Positions 15,609-25,503 of a DNA stretch of 64,000 nt are shown piece by piece. The stretch comes from Micromonospora sp. CB01531 (GTDB lineage Bacteria; Actinomycetota; Actinomycetes; Mycobacteriales; Micromonosporaceae). The stretch lies in the NCBI RefSeq assembly GCF_001905095.1, contig NZ_LWLS01000116.1, positions 197,185 through 261,184 of the forward strand, read 5' to 3'. The notes below the pieces were generated by a model. That model saw nothing but the letters and a program-made list of their open reading frames with translations. It was not told the origin of the DNA and did not search any database. Numbering within the stretch: position 1 is the first letter of the stretch; each line of letters starts with the position of its first letter. The position numbers and the translations under genes are program-made.

Positions 15609-17078
15609 TCAGCCACCCTGGGCCGGGCCCGCCCCCGACTGCTTGTTGCCGCCCGGGCCGGTCGTCACGGAGCCACCCGGCACGGCGCCCGGATCGAAGA
15701 AGGCCAGTGCGTCCTGCCGCGCCAGTGTCGGCCCGGTCGGCACCAGCGCCAGCAGGGATGCCGGCACCGCCGTCGGCGTCGCGTCGCCGTACCCGAGCGC
15801 GACCTTCGCGTTGGGCCCGAGCGGATAGCGGACCCCCTGCGCGGTGATCAGGTAGACCGTGGCGCCGGCCGCCGCCTTCCCGCTCTCCCCGGCCGTGGCC
15901 TGCACCAGCACGCCCTTGCCGCCCGGCAGCAGCACGCTCTCGGCGGTCCGCACGGCGTCCCGGGAGGTCTGCCGGGCGGCCACTCCGGTCGCCGCCGTCA
16001 GCTCGGCCGGCGGCTGGTCGAAGACCTCCAGCGTGGTGACCGGCGGCTGGCCGGACGCCCCGGCCCGGTAGGTGGCGCACAGTACCGTCCGGCCGGCGCG
16101 GACCTCGTGCAGGGCGGGCAGCTTGTCCGGCAGGCCCTCGGGCTCCAGTCGCTGGTCGGTGAGGAGCTGGCCGGCCTGGTCCGGCGTGATGTCGGTGATC
16201 TGACCACCGCCGCCGAGCAGCAGCAGCGCGGTCATCTCCTTGATCGCCACCAGTCCCTGCCGGGTCAGCACGTAGTGGTTGCCGGCGGCCCGGTAGACCT
16301 GGCCGACCTTCGCCGGGCGGTCACCCACCGTCAGGCCGCTGGAGCTGCCGTCCCCGTCGATGGTCGGCTTGCGCAGCGCCGGCCCCACCGGCACCGCGTT
16401 GAGCAACTGCTGCCCCACGGTGAGGGTGGCCGCGCCGGCCATCTTCAACGCGACCAGCGCCTGCTCGTCACCGACCACCCGCAGCCGGGAACCACCCGTG
16501 AGCAGGTACCGCGCCTCATTCACCCGGACCAGGACCGCCCGGTCGGTGAGGGAGGTGCCGCCCGGCAGCGCCCGGTCGATCACCAGGCGGGTGGTGGAGC
16601 GCTGTGGATCGGCCGGGTCGGGCACGTCGCAGACCGACCAGGGGAGGCCGACGAGCGACTTGCGGTCCGGCACGTCGTCCGGGGCACCCACGATGCCGAC
16701 CGCCCGCCCCCGCGGACGCTCCTTGATCGACGCCTGCGACATGGTGCGGACCGCCGGATCGGCCTCGTCGAGGATGAGCCGGGCGGAGGCGTAGTTCAGC
16801 GTCGGGTGCAGCACCCCGTCGGTGAAGACGTAGGTGGCTCCGGTCTCCCGCTCGATCACCAGCGTGTTCGACTCCAGCGGCGCGGCGTTGCCGGTGAGCT
16901 GGCCGTACGCGCCCGCACCGCCGAGCACGACAGCGGCGGCGATGACGCTGCCGAACACCGCCATGCCGAGCCGGCGCATCGGCAGGTCATTGGTCTCCGG
17001 GTCGCCGGAGAGCAGCGCGGAGACGATGCGGCGGGTGACGAAGCGGTACGCCTGCACCTGATCGCGGCGGGTCCGCAT
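15609..17078 (-). CDS. eccB: Type VII secretion protein EccB
   Basis: 489 residues. Short cytoplasmic start MRTRRDQVQAYRFVTRRIVSA, typical of EccB, then one membrane segment (about 38-60) and a large extracytoplasmic domain with the family's repeated strand/turn modules and a Cys pair (C-D-V-P and V-L-C-A-T-Y). EccB is a core subunit of the ESX/type VII membrane complex, projecting to the outside and bridging EccC. It is transcribed away from eccE, sharing a 162-base divergent region, and leads the minus-strand unit that holds the two helical secretion-related proteins. Confidence 0.95.
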   Translation of the reverse strand: MRTRRDQVQAYRFVTRRIVSALLSGDPETNDLPMRRLGMAVFGSVIAAAVVLGGAGAYGQLTGNAAPLESNTLVIERETGATYVFTDGVLHPTLNYASARLILDEADPAVRTMSQASIKERPRGRAVGIVGAPDDVPDRKSLVGLPWSVCDVPDPADPQRSTTRLVIDRALPGGTSLTDRAVLVRVNEARYLLTGGSRLRVVGDEQALVALKMAGAATLTVGQQLLNAVPVGPALRKPTIDGDGSSSGLTVGDRPAKVGQVYRAAGNHYVLTRQGLVAIKEMTALLLLGGGGQITDITPDQAGQLLTDQRLEPEGLPDKLPALHEVRAGRTVLCATYRAGASGQPPVTTLEVFDQPPAELTAATGVAARQTSRDAVRTAESVLLPGGKGVLVQATAGESGKAAAGATVYLITAQGVRYPLGPNAKVALGYGDATPTAVPASLLALVPTGPTLARQDALAFFDPGAVPGGSVTTGPGGNKQSGAGPAQGG

Positions 17079-17240
17079 GGCTAACCTCCGGCAGGGGTGG
17101 GTCCGCGACGATCAGGTCCGAACGTCGCCGCGGGCTTCCCTACGATAAGGGGCCGTCGGCGGTTCACCGGGACCCCGCCCGTCCTCCGGCGACGCAACGC
17201 CGGGGCGGAAGCCCAGAATGTCCAGAAGGGACGCTCACCG

Positions 17241-18413
17241 ATGACGCAGGTCCAGGCGCCACCCGGTCGTACGGCCACCGCCCCCGCCGCCCCGGCGGAC
17301 CGCCCGATCATCCCGGCCGACCAGCGTCGGCGTGGTCGGCTCGGCCCGCTCGTCGTCGGCCAGCTCGTGGTGCTGGAGTGCGCCGCGCTGGCCGTCTGGT
17401 TCGCCACCGGTGGCCCCGCCTGGCTGCTCGCGTCCGTCGGCGTGCTGGCCGTGCTGGCCGTCGTCGCCGCGTTCGCCCGCCGGGGCGGCCGCTGGTGGTA
17501 CGAGGACCTGATGCTCCGCCGCCGGCTGCGCCGCCGCCGCGGGCGGGCCCGGAGCGCCACGCCGTCCGGTGACCCGCGACTGGCCGCGCTCGCCCCGGAG
17601 TTGGCCGTCGTCGAGCTCACCGAGCGTGGCACCCGGCTCGGCATCGGCCAGGACGACCGGGGCTGGTTCGCCGCGGTCGCGCTGACCGGCCGGCCCGGCG
17701 CGCCCGCCGGGTCGATGGAGGCGGCGACGATGGACCGCGCCCTCGCGGTGCTCGCCGACTTCACCGGGCCGGTCACGCAGGCCCAGGTCGTCTCGCACAC
17801 CCTGGTCTGGTACCCCGCGCCGGGGGCCCCGCCGGCGGCGCACCGCACGATCTGGGTGGCGCTCCGCCTGTCAGTGTCCGACGCCCGCGCGGAAGCGGTG
17901 AGCCGGGGCGGCGGCATTCGCGGTGTGCACCGGACCGTGGCGGCCGGGATCGGCCGGCTCGGCAAGACGCTGAACGCCGCCGGCCTCGGCCACCGGGTGC
18001 TGGGCCGGGACGAGTTGCACACCGCGGTGGTCTCCGGCGCCGGGCTGGACCTGGCCCCGGAGGCGCCGGTGGAGAGCTGGACCAGCCTGCGCGGCGGCGG
18101 CTGGACCCAGCGCTGCCTGGCGCTGCGGGTCCGCCCCAACGGATCGCTCGGCGCGCTGGTGGACGCGGTCACCGCCACCTCCGCGCCGTCGCACACGGTC
18201 GCGGCGGTGGTGCTGCCGGGTGGCCGCCGGGTGCCTCCGCTGCTGCGGGTGGCGGCGATGGACGGGCATGCCGAGGCGCTGGTGAAGGTGGTCCGGGACG
18301 TGGCGAAGCGCAGCGGCGTGCCGGCCCGGCCGCTGGACGGGCAGCACGGTCCCGGCGTCTACGCCACCGCCCCGGTCGCCACCGCGATGGGCACGGTCAC
18401 GGTCGAAGGTTGA
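17241..18413 (+). CDS. eccE: Type VII secretion protein EccE
   Basis: 390 residues from ATG 17241 with AAGGGA upstream. Two membrane segments close to the N-terminus (about 33-77, split by a short G-G-P turn), followed by a basic cytoplasmic stretch (R-R-R-L-R-R-R-R-G) and a ~280-residue globular cytoplasmic domain as in EccE. EccE is the peripheral subunit of the ESX membrane complex. It runs convergently into eccD and the two stop regions overlap by 17 bases. A divergent promoter region shared with eccB holds a TACGAT hexamer at 17141. Confidence 0.9.
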   Translation: MTQVQAPPGRTATAPAAPADRPIIPADQRRRGRLGPLVVGQLVVLECAALAVWFATGGPAWLLASVGVLAVLAVVAAFARRGGRWWYEDLMLRRRLRRRRGRARSATPSGDPRLAALAPELAVVELTERGTRLGIGQDDRGWFAAVALTGRPGAPAGSMEAATMDRALAVLADFTGPVTQAQVVSHTLVWYPAPGAPPAAHRTIWVALRLSVSDARAEAVSRGGGIRGVHRTVAAGIGRLGKTLNAAGLGHRVLGRDELHTAVVSGAGLDLAPEAPVESWTSLRGGGWTQRCLALRVRPNGSLGALVDAVTATSAPSHTVAAVVLPGGRRVPPLLRVAAMDGHAEALVKVVRDVAKRSGVPARPLDGQHGPGVYATAPVATAMGTVTVEG

Positions 18414-19794
18414 CGATCCAGCCGTAGAGGCCGCAGACCCAGACGGCGAGCGGCACCACGGCGATGATCAGCAGGATCTCGACGATGTCGAGGAGGCGAC
18501 CCCAGACCGGCGAGATCCGCTTGCCCGCCACGGTGAGGCCGTAGATCAGGCCGATCACCGTGGCCAGCAGGAGCCCGCCCAGGATCAACCCCAGCCGGAC
18601 CGGCAGCGACCCGGCGCCGAAGGTGGCCGCCGCGGCCAGTCCGAGACCGAGGGTGCCCGCGAGCAGCACCGGGGTGCGCTGCGCGCGGCCGATGAACGGG
18701 CGGGCCCGCAGCAGCGACAGCAGGGCCAGCACCAGGCAGAGCAGCACCGCCGGCAGCCGGCCGTTGTCGGCGAGCACCACCTGGCCGCCGAGCACCAGCA
18801 CCGAGACCGTCCAGAGCAGGCCGGTGAGGAACGCGTCGGCGCGCTCGCTGTTGCTCAGCACCTGCGGGCCGTCGACGGACTCGCTGTCGGTCTTCAGGTC
18901 GTCCGGCCCGGTCGGGATCGACGGCACCGGCAGCCGGGCCAGCCGGTAGGCGATCATCGGCAGCGCCGGCAGGGCGGCGAACGCGACGGTCGCCACCACC
19001 GCCGCGGCGGCCGCCGCGCCGATGCCGAAGGCCAGGCAGAGCGCCGCGCCGATGCCGACGGCCACCCCCACCGCGACCGAGCCGAGGAACAGCGGCAGCC
19101 GGTCGCCGACGGCCAGCGCGGCCATTGCGCCGAACAGCACCGCGGCGGTCGCGGCCAGCAGCACGTGCGGGCTGGCCAGGTCGGCCAGCGCCCGGTCCCC
19201 GGCGAGCACCAGCAGACCGCCGATCGCCGCGTAGCCGAGGCCGCCCATGGCCAGTATCGCGCCGGTACGGCTGTCACCGGCCGCCCGGGACAGCACCGCG
19301 GCGCTCACCAGCAGGGCGACCGCGACCACCAGGGCGGCCAGCGCGCCGGGCAGCTGCGGCGGCCCGGCGAACAGCGCCGCCGCGGCACCGGCCGTCAGCG
19401 CGGCCCCGGCGAAGAGCACCGCGAACGAGCGGGTGGTGCCGACCTGCCAGGTGCCGGGGCGCTGGTTGGTGGCCGTGGCGACGGCATCCACCACGTCGTC
19501 GAAGACGATCTCCGGCGCGGCGGCGGCCCGAGGGTTGAAGTAGAGCACCTCGCCGTCCCGGACGCCGAGCTGCGCGGCGGTACGCCCACCGTCCAGCGGC
19601 TGCCCGCCGAGCCGGGACAGGCTCCATCCGCCGTGCCGCACGCCCTCGTCGGCGAGGTCCTCACCGGCGTACCGGAGCAGCGTGGGCAGCAGGTCGGCCA
19701 ACGGGACGTCCGACGGCAACGCCAGATCCATCCTGGTGCGCGGCGCCACGATGGTGATCCGGCTCAGCCCGCCGGTCGCGGTCTTCGTCGCCAC
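18397..19794 (-). CDS. eccD: Type VII secretion integral membrane protein EccD
   Basis: 465 residues from GTG 19794, selected because GAGGAGG lies 5 bases upstream; 19 residues further upstream are also open. N-terminal ubiquitin-like domain (about 10-90: R-I-T-I-V-A-P-R-T-R-M-D-L-A-L-P-S-D-V-P) and then eleven hydrophobic membrane segments up to the end (W-V-C-G-L-Y-G-W-I-V-N). EccD dimers form the membrane vestibule of the ESX channel. It is divergent from eccC and convergent with eccE, an arrangement unlike the collinear mycobacterial loci. Confidence 0.95.
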   Translation of the reverse strand: MATKTATGGLSRITIVAPRTRMDLALPSDVPLADLLPTLLRYAGEDLADEGVRHGGWSLSRLGGQPLDGGRTAAQLGVRDGEVLYFNPRAAAAPEIVFDDVVDAVATATNQRPGTWQVGTTRSFAVLFAGAALTAGAAAALFAGPPQLPGALAALVVAVALLVSAAVLSRAAGDSRTGAILAMGGLGYAAIGGLLVLAGDRALADLASPHVLLAATAAVLFGAMAALAVGDRLPLFLGSVAVGVAVGIGAALCLAFGIGAAAAAAVVATVAFAALPALPMIAYRLARLPVPSIPTGPDDLKTDSESVDGPQVLSNSERADAFLTGLLWTVSVLVLGGQVVLADNGRLPAVLLCLVLALLSLLRARPFIGRAQRTPVLLAGTLGLGLAAAATFGAGSLPVRLGLILGGLLLATVIGLIYGLTVAGKRISPVWGRLLDIVEILLIIAVVPLAVWVCGLYGWIVNLRP

Positions 19795-19965
19795 TGTGGC
19801 CTCCTCGTACTCGCCTACGATCCACCTCGGCCGGCGGCGTCGCCCCGACACGGGTCCACGACGCCTCCGGGAGATTACCTACGATGGCGGTCGCACAGGT
19901 TGCCCACCCGACGACTCGGGCCGTTGGCAGACCACGATCAGGGCCGATTCTGGGGAGGAGACGCC

Positions 19966-22900
19966 GTGAGCACGGTGGTGTTCCGCCGACTTCCGCGTCA
20001 ACCGGGGCCCGCGCTGCCGCGCGGCGAGGTGCTGCTGGAGTCTCCGCCCGAGCTGCCTGAGCAGCAGTCGCGGGGCATGGGGCAGGTGCTGATGATCCTG
20101 CCGATGCTCTGCGGCGTCGGCGCGATGGCCTTCCTGTACGCCGGACGCGGCGGCGGCATGATGACGTACGTCGCGGGCGGCCTCTTCGGGGTGTCCATGC
20201 TGGGCATGGCGATCGGCACGCTGGGCAACGGCGGCAACAACAAGGCCGAGCTGAATGCCCAGCGCCGCGACTACATGCGGTACCTGGCCCAGATGCGCAA
20301 GCGCACCCGGCGGGCCGCCGAGCAGCAGCGCTCGGCGATGACCTGGCGGCATCCGGAGCCGGACTCGCTCTGGTCGATCGCCGCCTCGCGCCGGCTGTGG
20401 GAGCGGCGGATCACCGAGGACGACTTCGGTGAGGCCCGGATCGCGCTCGGCCCGCAGCGGCTGGCGGTGGAGATCGTGCCGCCGGAGACCAAGCCGGTGG
20501 AGGACCTGGAGCCGATGAGCGCGATCGCGCTGCGCCGGTTCGTCCGGGCCCACTCCACCGTGCCGGACCTGCCCACCGCGCTCTCGCTGCGCGCGTTCAG
20601 CCGGATCGTGCTGCGCGGCGACCGGGAGCCGGTGCTCGACCTGGCCCGGGCCGCCCTGGGCCAGCTGGTCACCTTCCACGCCCCGGACGACCTCATCGTG
20701 GCGGTGGTGGCCGCGCCCGACCGGCAGCCGGTGTGGGACTGGGTGAAGTGGCTGCCGCACGCCCAGCACCCGGGGCGTACGGACGCGGCGGGCGCGCGCC
20801 GGATGGTGTTCGCCAGCCTCGCCGAGGCGGAGGCTGCGCTCGCCAACGAGCTGGGCGGCCGGCCCCGCTTCGCCCCGGAGGCGAAGCCGCTCACCACCGC
20901 CCCGCACCTGGTGGTGGTGCTCGACGGCGGCGAGGTCTCGCCGACCTGCGCGTTGATGGGTCCCGGCCTGCTCGGTGCCACGGTCATCGACCTGTCCGGC
21001 ACGGTGCCCCGGGACGCCGGCCGCTGGCTGCTCTGCCTCGACACCGGTGACGGCAGCGGCCTGGACCTGGTCCGCGGCGCCACGACGTCGCGGCTCGGCC
21101 GGCCGGACGGGCTCAGCATGGCGGGTGCCGAGGGGCTGGCCCGGCAGGTCGCCCCCTACCGGCTCTCCCAGCAGCAGGGCGCCAGCACCGAGGAGCCGCT
21201 GGCCCGCAGCATGGAGCTGCCGGACCTGCTCGGCGTCGGCGATGCGGCGGCGGTGGACGTGCAACAGACCTGGCGGCCGCGCAGTCACCGCGACCGGCTG
21301 CGGATCCCGCTCGGCCTCGGGCCGGACGGCAATGTGGTGGAGCTTGACTTCAAGGAGTCGGCGCACGAGGGTATGGGCCCGCACGGCCTGGTCATCGGCG
21401 CAACCGGCTCCGGCAAGAGCGAGCTGCTGCGGACGGTGGTGGGGGCGCTGGCCGTGACGCACTCGTCCGAGGAGCTCAACTTCGTCCTGGTCGACTTCAA
21501 GGGTGGCGCCACCTTCGCCTCGCTGGACGCGTTGCCGCACACCAGCGCGGTGATCACCAACCTCTCCGACGAGCTGCCGCTGGTCGACCGCATGCGGGAC
21601 GCCCTGGCCGGCGAGATGAACCGGCGCCAGGAGGTGCTCCGGGCGGCCGGCAACTACGTCTCCCGGTACGACTACGAGAAGGCCCGGGCGGCCGGCGAGC
21701 CGCTGGAGCCGATGCCCAGCCTGCTGATCATCTGTGACGAGTTCAGCGAGCTGCTCGCCGCCAAGCCGGACTTCATCGACCTGTTCGTCATGATCGGCCG
21801 GCTCGGCCGGTCGCTCGGCGTGCACCTCCTGCTGGCCTCCCAGCGGCTGGAGGAGGGGAAGCTGCGCGGCCTGGATACCCACCTGTCGTACCGGATCGGT
21901 CTGCGCACCTTCTCGGCGGTCGAGAGCCGCATCGTGCTCGGCGTGCCTGACGCGTACGAGCTGCCGAGCGCGCCCGGTCACGGTTACCTCAAGACCGACA
22001 CCAGCACCATGCTCCGGTTCCGGGCGGCGTACGTCTCCGGGCCGTACCGGGCGCCGGGGCAGGTGCAGCGGTCCACCCGGGCGCAGGTGCAGCGCCGGAT
22101 CGTGCCGTACGGCATCGACTACGTGCCGGTGCCGGCCGTGCCGAGCCCGACGGAGACCGCGCCGGAGCCGGAGCAGGCGGCCGACGGCAAGGCGGTGGCC
22201 ATGCTGGACGTGCTGATCGACCGGCTCAAGGGGCGGGGGCGCCCGGCGCACCAGGTCTGGCTGCCGCCGCTGGCCGAGCCGCCGGGTCTGGCCGAGCTGC
22301 TGCCGCCGTTGAGCGTGCACCCGACGTTCGGCCTCACCACGGCGAACTGGCCGGGGCGTGGGCGGCTCACCGTGCCGGTCGGCATCGTCGACCGGCCGTA
22401 CGAGCAGCGGCGCGACCCGATGATGATCGATCTGTCCGGCGCGGGCGGCAACGTGGTGATCGTCGGTGCCTCGCTGAGCGGCAAGAGCACCATGCTGCGG
22501 TCCATGCTCGCCTCGCTGGCGCTCACCCACACGCCGCGCGAGGTGCAGCTCTTCTGTCTCGACTTCGGCGGCGGCGCGCTGCGCAGCCTGGAGCGGCTGC
22601 CGCACATGTCCGGGGTGGCCGGACGGCGGGACACCGAGGCGGTCCGGCGGACCGTGGCCGAGGTGGTCGCGATCATCGACGACCGGGAGCTGCGCTTCAC
22701 CCAGCACGGCATCGACTCGATGGCCAGCTACCGTCGCCGCCGGGCGGCCGGGGAGTTCGCTGACGACCCGTTCGGCGACATCTTCCTGGTGGTCGACGGC
22801 TGGAACACGCTGCGCCAGGAGTACGAAGAGCTGGAGCAGACCATCACCAACCTGGCCAACCGGGGGCTGGGTTTCGGCGTACACGTGGTTGTCACGGCCG

Positions 22901-23931
22901 TGCGGTGGGCGGAGATCCGGATCAACATGCGGGACCTGCTCGGCACGAAGCTGGAGCTGCGGCTCGGCGACGCGGCCGAGTCGGAGATCGACCGGCGGGC
23001 CGCGCAGAACGTGCCGGTAGGCACGCCGGGCCGCGGTCTGACCCACGACAAGCTGCACTTCCTCAGCGGGATCTCGCGGATCGACGGCAAGCGCGACATC
23101 GAGGACCTGACCGAGGCGTCGGTCGCCCTGGCCGGGCACGTCGCGGCCAACTGGTCGGGCCGCCCAGCGCCCAAGGTGCGGCTGCTGCCGCGCAAGCTGC
23201 CGGTCGGCGAGCTGGCGAAGGTCATCGACCGGTCGGTGCCGGGCATCCCGATCGGCGTCAACGAGTCGGCGCTGGCCCCGGTCTACCTGGACCTGGCCAG
23301 CGAGCCGCACCTGACCGTGTTCGGCGACGCCGAGTGTGGCAAGACGAACCTGCTGCGGCTGATCGCCCGGGGCATCGCCGAGCGGTACACCCCGGCCCAG
23401 GCCCGGCTGGTCATCGCCGACTACCGCCGTGGCCTGCTGGGCGCGGTGGAGGGCGACCACCTGCTCGACTACGCGCCGTCCAACCAGGTGTTCAGCCAGG
23501 GGCTGGGCTCGATCCGCAGCGCGCTGCAGAACCGCCTGCCCGGCCCGGACGTGACCACCGCCCAGCTGCGCGACCGGAGCTGGTGGAAGGGCCCCGACCT
23601 CTACGTCCTGGTGGACGACTACGACCTGGTCGCCTCGGGCGGCAGCAACCCGCTCAGCGCGCTGCAGGAGCTGTTGCCGCAGGCCCGGGACATCGGCCTC
23701 CACCTGATCATCACCCGCCGGGTGGGCGGCGTGGCGCGAGCCCTGTACGAGCCGGTGCTGCAGCGCCTGCGCGAGCTGGACTCGCCGGGCCTGCTGATGT
23801 CCGGCAGCCGGGAGGAGGGTGCGGTCTTCGGCAACCTGCGGCCGAGCCCGCAGCCGCCGGGTCGGGGCACCCTGGTCCGCCGCCGGGACGGCCAGCAGCT
23901 GATCCAGACCGCCTGGACGGAGCCGGCTTAG
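19966..23931 (+). CDS. eccC: Type VII secretion ATPase EccC (fused EccCa-EccCb)
   Basis: 1321 residues from GTG 19966 (GGGGAGGAG upstream). Two membrane segments (~38-82), a DUF-like linker, then three FtsK/SpoIIIE-type ATPase domains. Walker A motifs are G-A-T-G-S-G-K-S (~476), G-A-S-L-S-G-K-S (~832) and G-D-A-E-C-G-K-T (~1118); Walker B motifs read I-I-C-D-E-F, L-V-V-D-G-W and V-L-V-D-D-Y. The first domain has the full D-E catalytic pair, whereas the second and third lack the second acidic residue next to the Asp, which fits the known pattern that domain 1 drives transport and domains 2-3 bind substrate. It powers export of WXG100 proteins. Confidence 0.97.
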   Translation: MSTVVFRRLPRQPGPALPRGEVLLESPPELPEQQSRGMGQVLMILPMLCGVGAMAFLYAGRGGGMMTYVAGGLFGVSMLGMAIGTLGNGGNNKAELNAQRRDYMRYLAQMRKRTRRAAEQQRSAMTWRHPEPDSLWSIAASRRLWERRITEDDFGEARIALGPQRLAVEIVPPETKPVEDLEPMSAIALRRFVRAHSTVPDLPTALSLRAFSRIVLRGDREPVLDLARAALGQLVTFHAPDDLIVAVVAAPDRQPVWDWVKWLPHAQHPGRTDAAGARRMVFASLAEAEAALANELGGRPRFAPEAKPLTTAPHLVVVLDGGEVSPTCALMGPGLLGATVIDLSGTVPRDAGRWLLCLDTGDGSGLDLVRGATTSRLGRPDGLSMAGAEGLARQVAPYRLSQQQGASTEEPLARSMELPDLLGVGDAAAVDVQQTWRPRSHRDRLRIPLGLGPDGNVVELDFKESAHEGMGPHGLVIGATGSGKSELLRTVVGALAVTHSSEELNFVLVDFKGGATFASLDALPHTSAVITNLSDELPLVDRMRDALAGEMNRRQEVLRAAGNYVSRYDYEKARAAGEPLEPMPSLLIICDEFSELLAAKPDFIDLFVMIGRLGRSLGVHLLLASQRLEEGKLRGLDTHLSYRIGLRTFSAVESRIVLGVPDAYELPSAPGHGYLKTDTSTMLRFRAAYVSGPYRAPGQVQRSTRAQVQRRIVPYGIDYVPVPAVPSPTETAPEPEQAADGKAVAMLDVLIDRLKGRGRPAHQVWLPPLAEPPGLAELLPPLSVHPTFGLTTANWPGRGRLTVPVGIVDRPYEQRRDPMMIDLSGAGGNVVIVGASLSGKSTMLRSMLASLALTHTPREVQLFCLDFGGGALRSLERLPHMSGVAGRRDTEAVRRTVAEVVAIIDDRELRFTQHGIDSMASYRRRRAAGEFADDPFGDIFLVVDGWNTLRQEYEELEQTITNLANRGLGFGVHVVVTAVRWAEIRINMRDLLGTKLELRLGDAAESEIDRRAAQNVPVGTPGRGLTHDKLHFLSGISRIDGKRDIEDLTEASVALAGHVAANWSGRPAPKVRLLPRKLPVGELAKVIDRSVPGIPIGVNESALAPVYLDLASEPHLTVFGDAECGKTNLLRLIARGIAERYTPAQARLVIADYRRGLLGAVEGDHLLDYAPSNQVFSQGLGSIRSALQNRLPGPDVTTAQLRDRSWWKGPDLYVLVDDYDLVASGGSNPLSALQELLPQARDIGLHLIITRRVGGVARALYEPVLQRLRELDSPGLLMSGSREEGAVFGNLRPSPQPPGRGTLVRRRDGQQLIQTAWTEPA

Positions 23932-23999
23932 GGGCGGACGCCAGGTAAGCGTTCCGATAGCGTCAGCCCGACCGTCGCGCGTGCAGAGAGGGACCCGTC

Positions 24000-24419
24000 G
24001 TGAGCAGCCCGTGGGGTTACGGTGGCGCCGGTGGCGCCGTGGAGAACATGTTGCGCCAGGCGCAGGAGCAGCAGCGCCGGCTGGCCGAGTTCCAGCAGCA
24101 GCGAGCGGACCTGCGGGTGACCGGGGAGAGCCCGGACGGCCTGGTCCGGGTGACCGTGGACGGCGAGATGAAGGTCGGCGACATCGAGCTCAACGCGCGG
24201 GCGATGCGGCTGGACAGCTACACGCTGGCGGAGTCGCTCCAGGCCGCCATCGACGTGGCGTACGCGGCCTTCAACGAACGCCAGCAGGAGTTGCTGACCG
24301 AGATGCTCGGCGGCTCCGAGCTGGTCCGCCGGGCCCAGGAGGGTTCCCTGACCCCGGAGGACTGGTTCCGCCAGTTCGGTGTGGACCTGTCCGACCCGAC
24401 CCGCGGCCTGCGTCGCTGA
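24000..24419 (+). CDS. YbaB/EbfC-like family protein in the type VII locus
   Basis: 139 residues, GTG start 69 bases after eccC. A Gly-rich opening (W-G-Y-G-G-A-G-G-A) leads to a coiled-coil helix (A-Q-E-Q-Q-R-R-L-A-E-F-Q-Q-Q-R) and a YbaB-type strand-helix module (G-L-V-R-V-T-V-D-G-E-M-K-V-G-D-I-E-L). Small YbaB-like proteins recur in actinobacterial ESX loci (EspL is one), where they are thought to be cytoplasmic chaperone-like factors rather than nucleoid proteins. The gene is in a run with the next three genes, likely one operon led by eccC. Confidence 0.8.
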   Translation: MSSPWGYGGAGGAVENMLRQAQEQQRRLAEFQQQRADLRVTGESPDGLVRVTVDGEMKVGDIELNARAMRLDSYTLAESLQAAIDVAYAAFNERQQELLTEMLGGSELVRRAQEGSLTPEDWFRQFGVDLSDPTRGLRR

Positions 24420-24435
24420 GCTGGGAGGAGGCGCG

Positions 24436-24729
24436 ATGGCCAACAAGGTCGACGTCGACGCGATCCGGAAGGCGAGCAAGATGCTCGACGCTCCGGACGG
24501 CCCGATCCAGTACCTGCGCAACGTGCAGACGTTGTTGGAGGAGGTGAAGCTGCCGGGCGGCGCGCTGAGCCTCTTCGGCCACGGGACGGTGGCCCAGCAC
24601 AACGCCTCGGTCGACGGGCACCTCGACAACGTCAAGACCGGTATCGACCACCTGCACAAAGCCGCTGAGCAGCTCGAGCAGAGCGCGAAGAACTGGGAGA
24701 AGTCGGACCAGCCCTGGGTGGTCAAGTGA
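24436..24729 (+). CDS. Small helical WXG100-like protein
   Basis: 97 residues from ATG 24436, with GGGAGGAGG upstream. Two helical stretches separated by a Gly/Pro turn (L-P-G-G-A-L-S-L-F-G-H-G), ending in W-E-K-S-D-Q-P-W-V-V-K. Length and hairpin pattern match WXG100-superfamily substrates, but no W-x-G is present at the turn; here the aromatic is Phe in L-F-G-H-G. It is 16 bases after the YbaB-like gene, so cotranscribed. A role as substrate or heterodimer partner of the following membrane protein is inference. Confidence 0.75.
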   Translation: MANKVDVDAIRKASKMLDAPDGPIQYLRNVQTLLEEVKLPGGALSLFGHGTVAQHNASVDGHLDNVKTGIDHLHKAAEQLEQSAKNWEKSDQPWVVK

Positions 24730-24760
24730 CCGGCCGGGCCAGCCACGGGGGGAGCAGCTG

Positions 24761-25489
24761 ATGCCACCGGAGATCTTCATCGCCAACGCCTCGGGCGCGG
24801 TGACCGGCACCGTCTCGGTTGCCGAGACGACGGCGCCGGTGCGTACGGCGGCGGCCATCGCACGAGGCAACTGGATGTGGATCGTCTTCTCGGGGATCCT
24901 GATCGGCTCGATCCTCTACCTGGAGACGTTCGACAATCAGGAGGTCAACGAGGCCATCAAGAAGTGGGGGGATGCCGCGCGTCTGCTCGGCTCGGACCAG
25001 TTCGGCGCGGCGGTCGCGGCGGTCCCGCCGGACCCGAAGGAGTGGGACTTCGACGACCGGGACGCGTTCGACCTCTTCATGCGCAAGCTGGGAGCGGAGA
25101 TCAACTCGTTGGCCGAGGCGTTCAACGCCAACAAGGACACCCTCACCTCGGCGCGGGACGCCTACAACGACGCGGTCTCCGGGTTGGCCCAGGCGCTCAT
25201 GCCGATCCTGGTCGCGGTGATCGCCTCGATCGCGTTCCAGTTCTTCCCCGGCACCACGGCGCTCGCCCAGGCGATCGGCATCGCCGGCCTGGCGGCCGCC
25301 TCCGCCATCCTGGTGATGGTCTTCGGGGACATCGGCGCGCTCCTGCACGCCGTGATGGCTGGCTTCAACACCAACAGCCGGTTCGCGTTCGTGTCGGACT
25401 CCCGCCCCGGCTGGGCGCCCACCGGCTCGGACCCGGACATCAAGGACATCAAGATCGACTGGGTCAAGGACTCCAAGTTCTACCAGTGA
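24761..25489 (+). CDS. Membrane protein with helical extracytoplasmic region, unknown, ESX-associated
   Basis: 242 residues. A first membrane segment at ~37-54 (W-M-W-I-V-F-S-G-I-L-I-G-S-I-L-Y-L), then about 90 residues of helix with the pattern L-F-M-R-K-L-G-A-E-I-N-S-L-A-E-A-F-N-A-N, and two close hydrophobic segments (~146-195) before a short polar end rich in Asp/Lys. Between the segments the helical part resembles a WXG100-type helical bundle. No named family. The gene is 31 bases after the 97-residue gene in the same operon, so a role in the secretion pathway is likely but unproven. Confidence 0.7.
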   Translation: MPPEIFIANASGAVTGTVSVAETTAPVRTAAAIARGNWMWIVFSGILIGSILYLETFDNQEVNEAIKKWGDAARLLGSDQFGAAVAAVPPDPKEWDFDDRDAFDLFMRKLGAEINSLAEAFNANKDTLTSARDAYNDAVSGLAQALMPILVAVIASIAFQFFPGTTALAQAIGIAGLAAASAILVMVFGDIGALLHAVMAGFNTNSRFAFVSDSRPGWAPTGSDPDIKDIKIDWVKDSKFYQ

Positions 25490-25503
25490 CGAGGGGGGTC
25501 GGG

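Noticed and set aside
19879..23703. 1274-codon open frame antisense to eccC
   Set aside because: It is a mirror of the high-GC codon pattern of eccC and contains no recognised domain; EccC is complete on the other strand.
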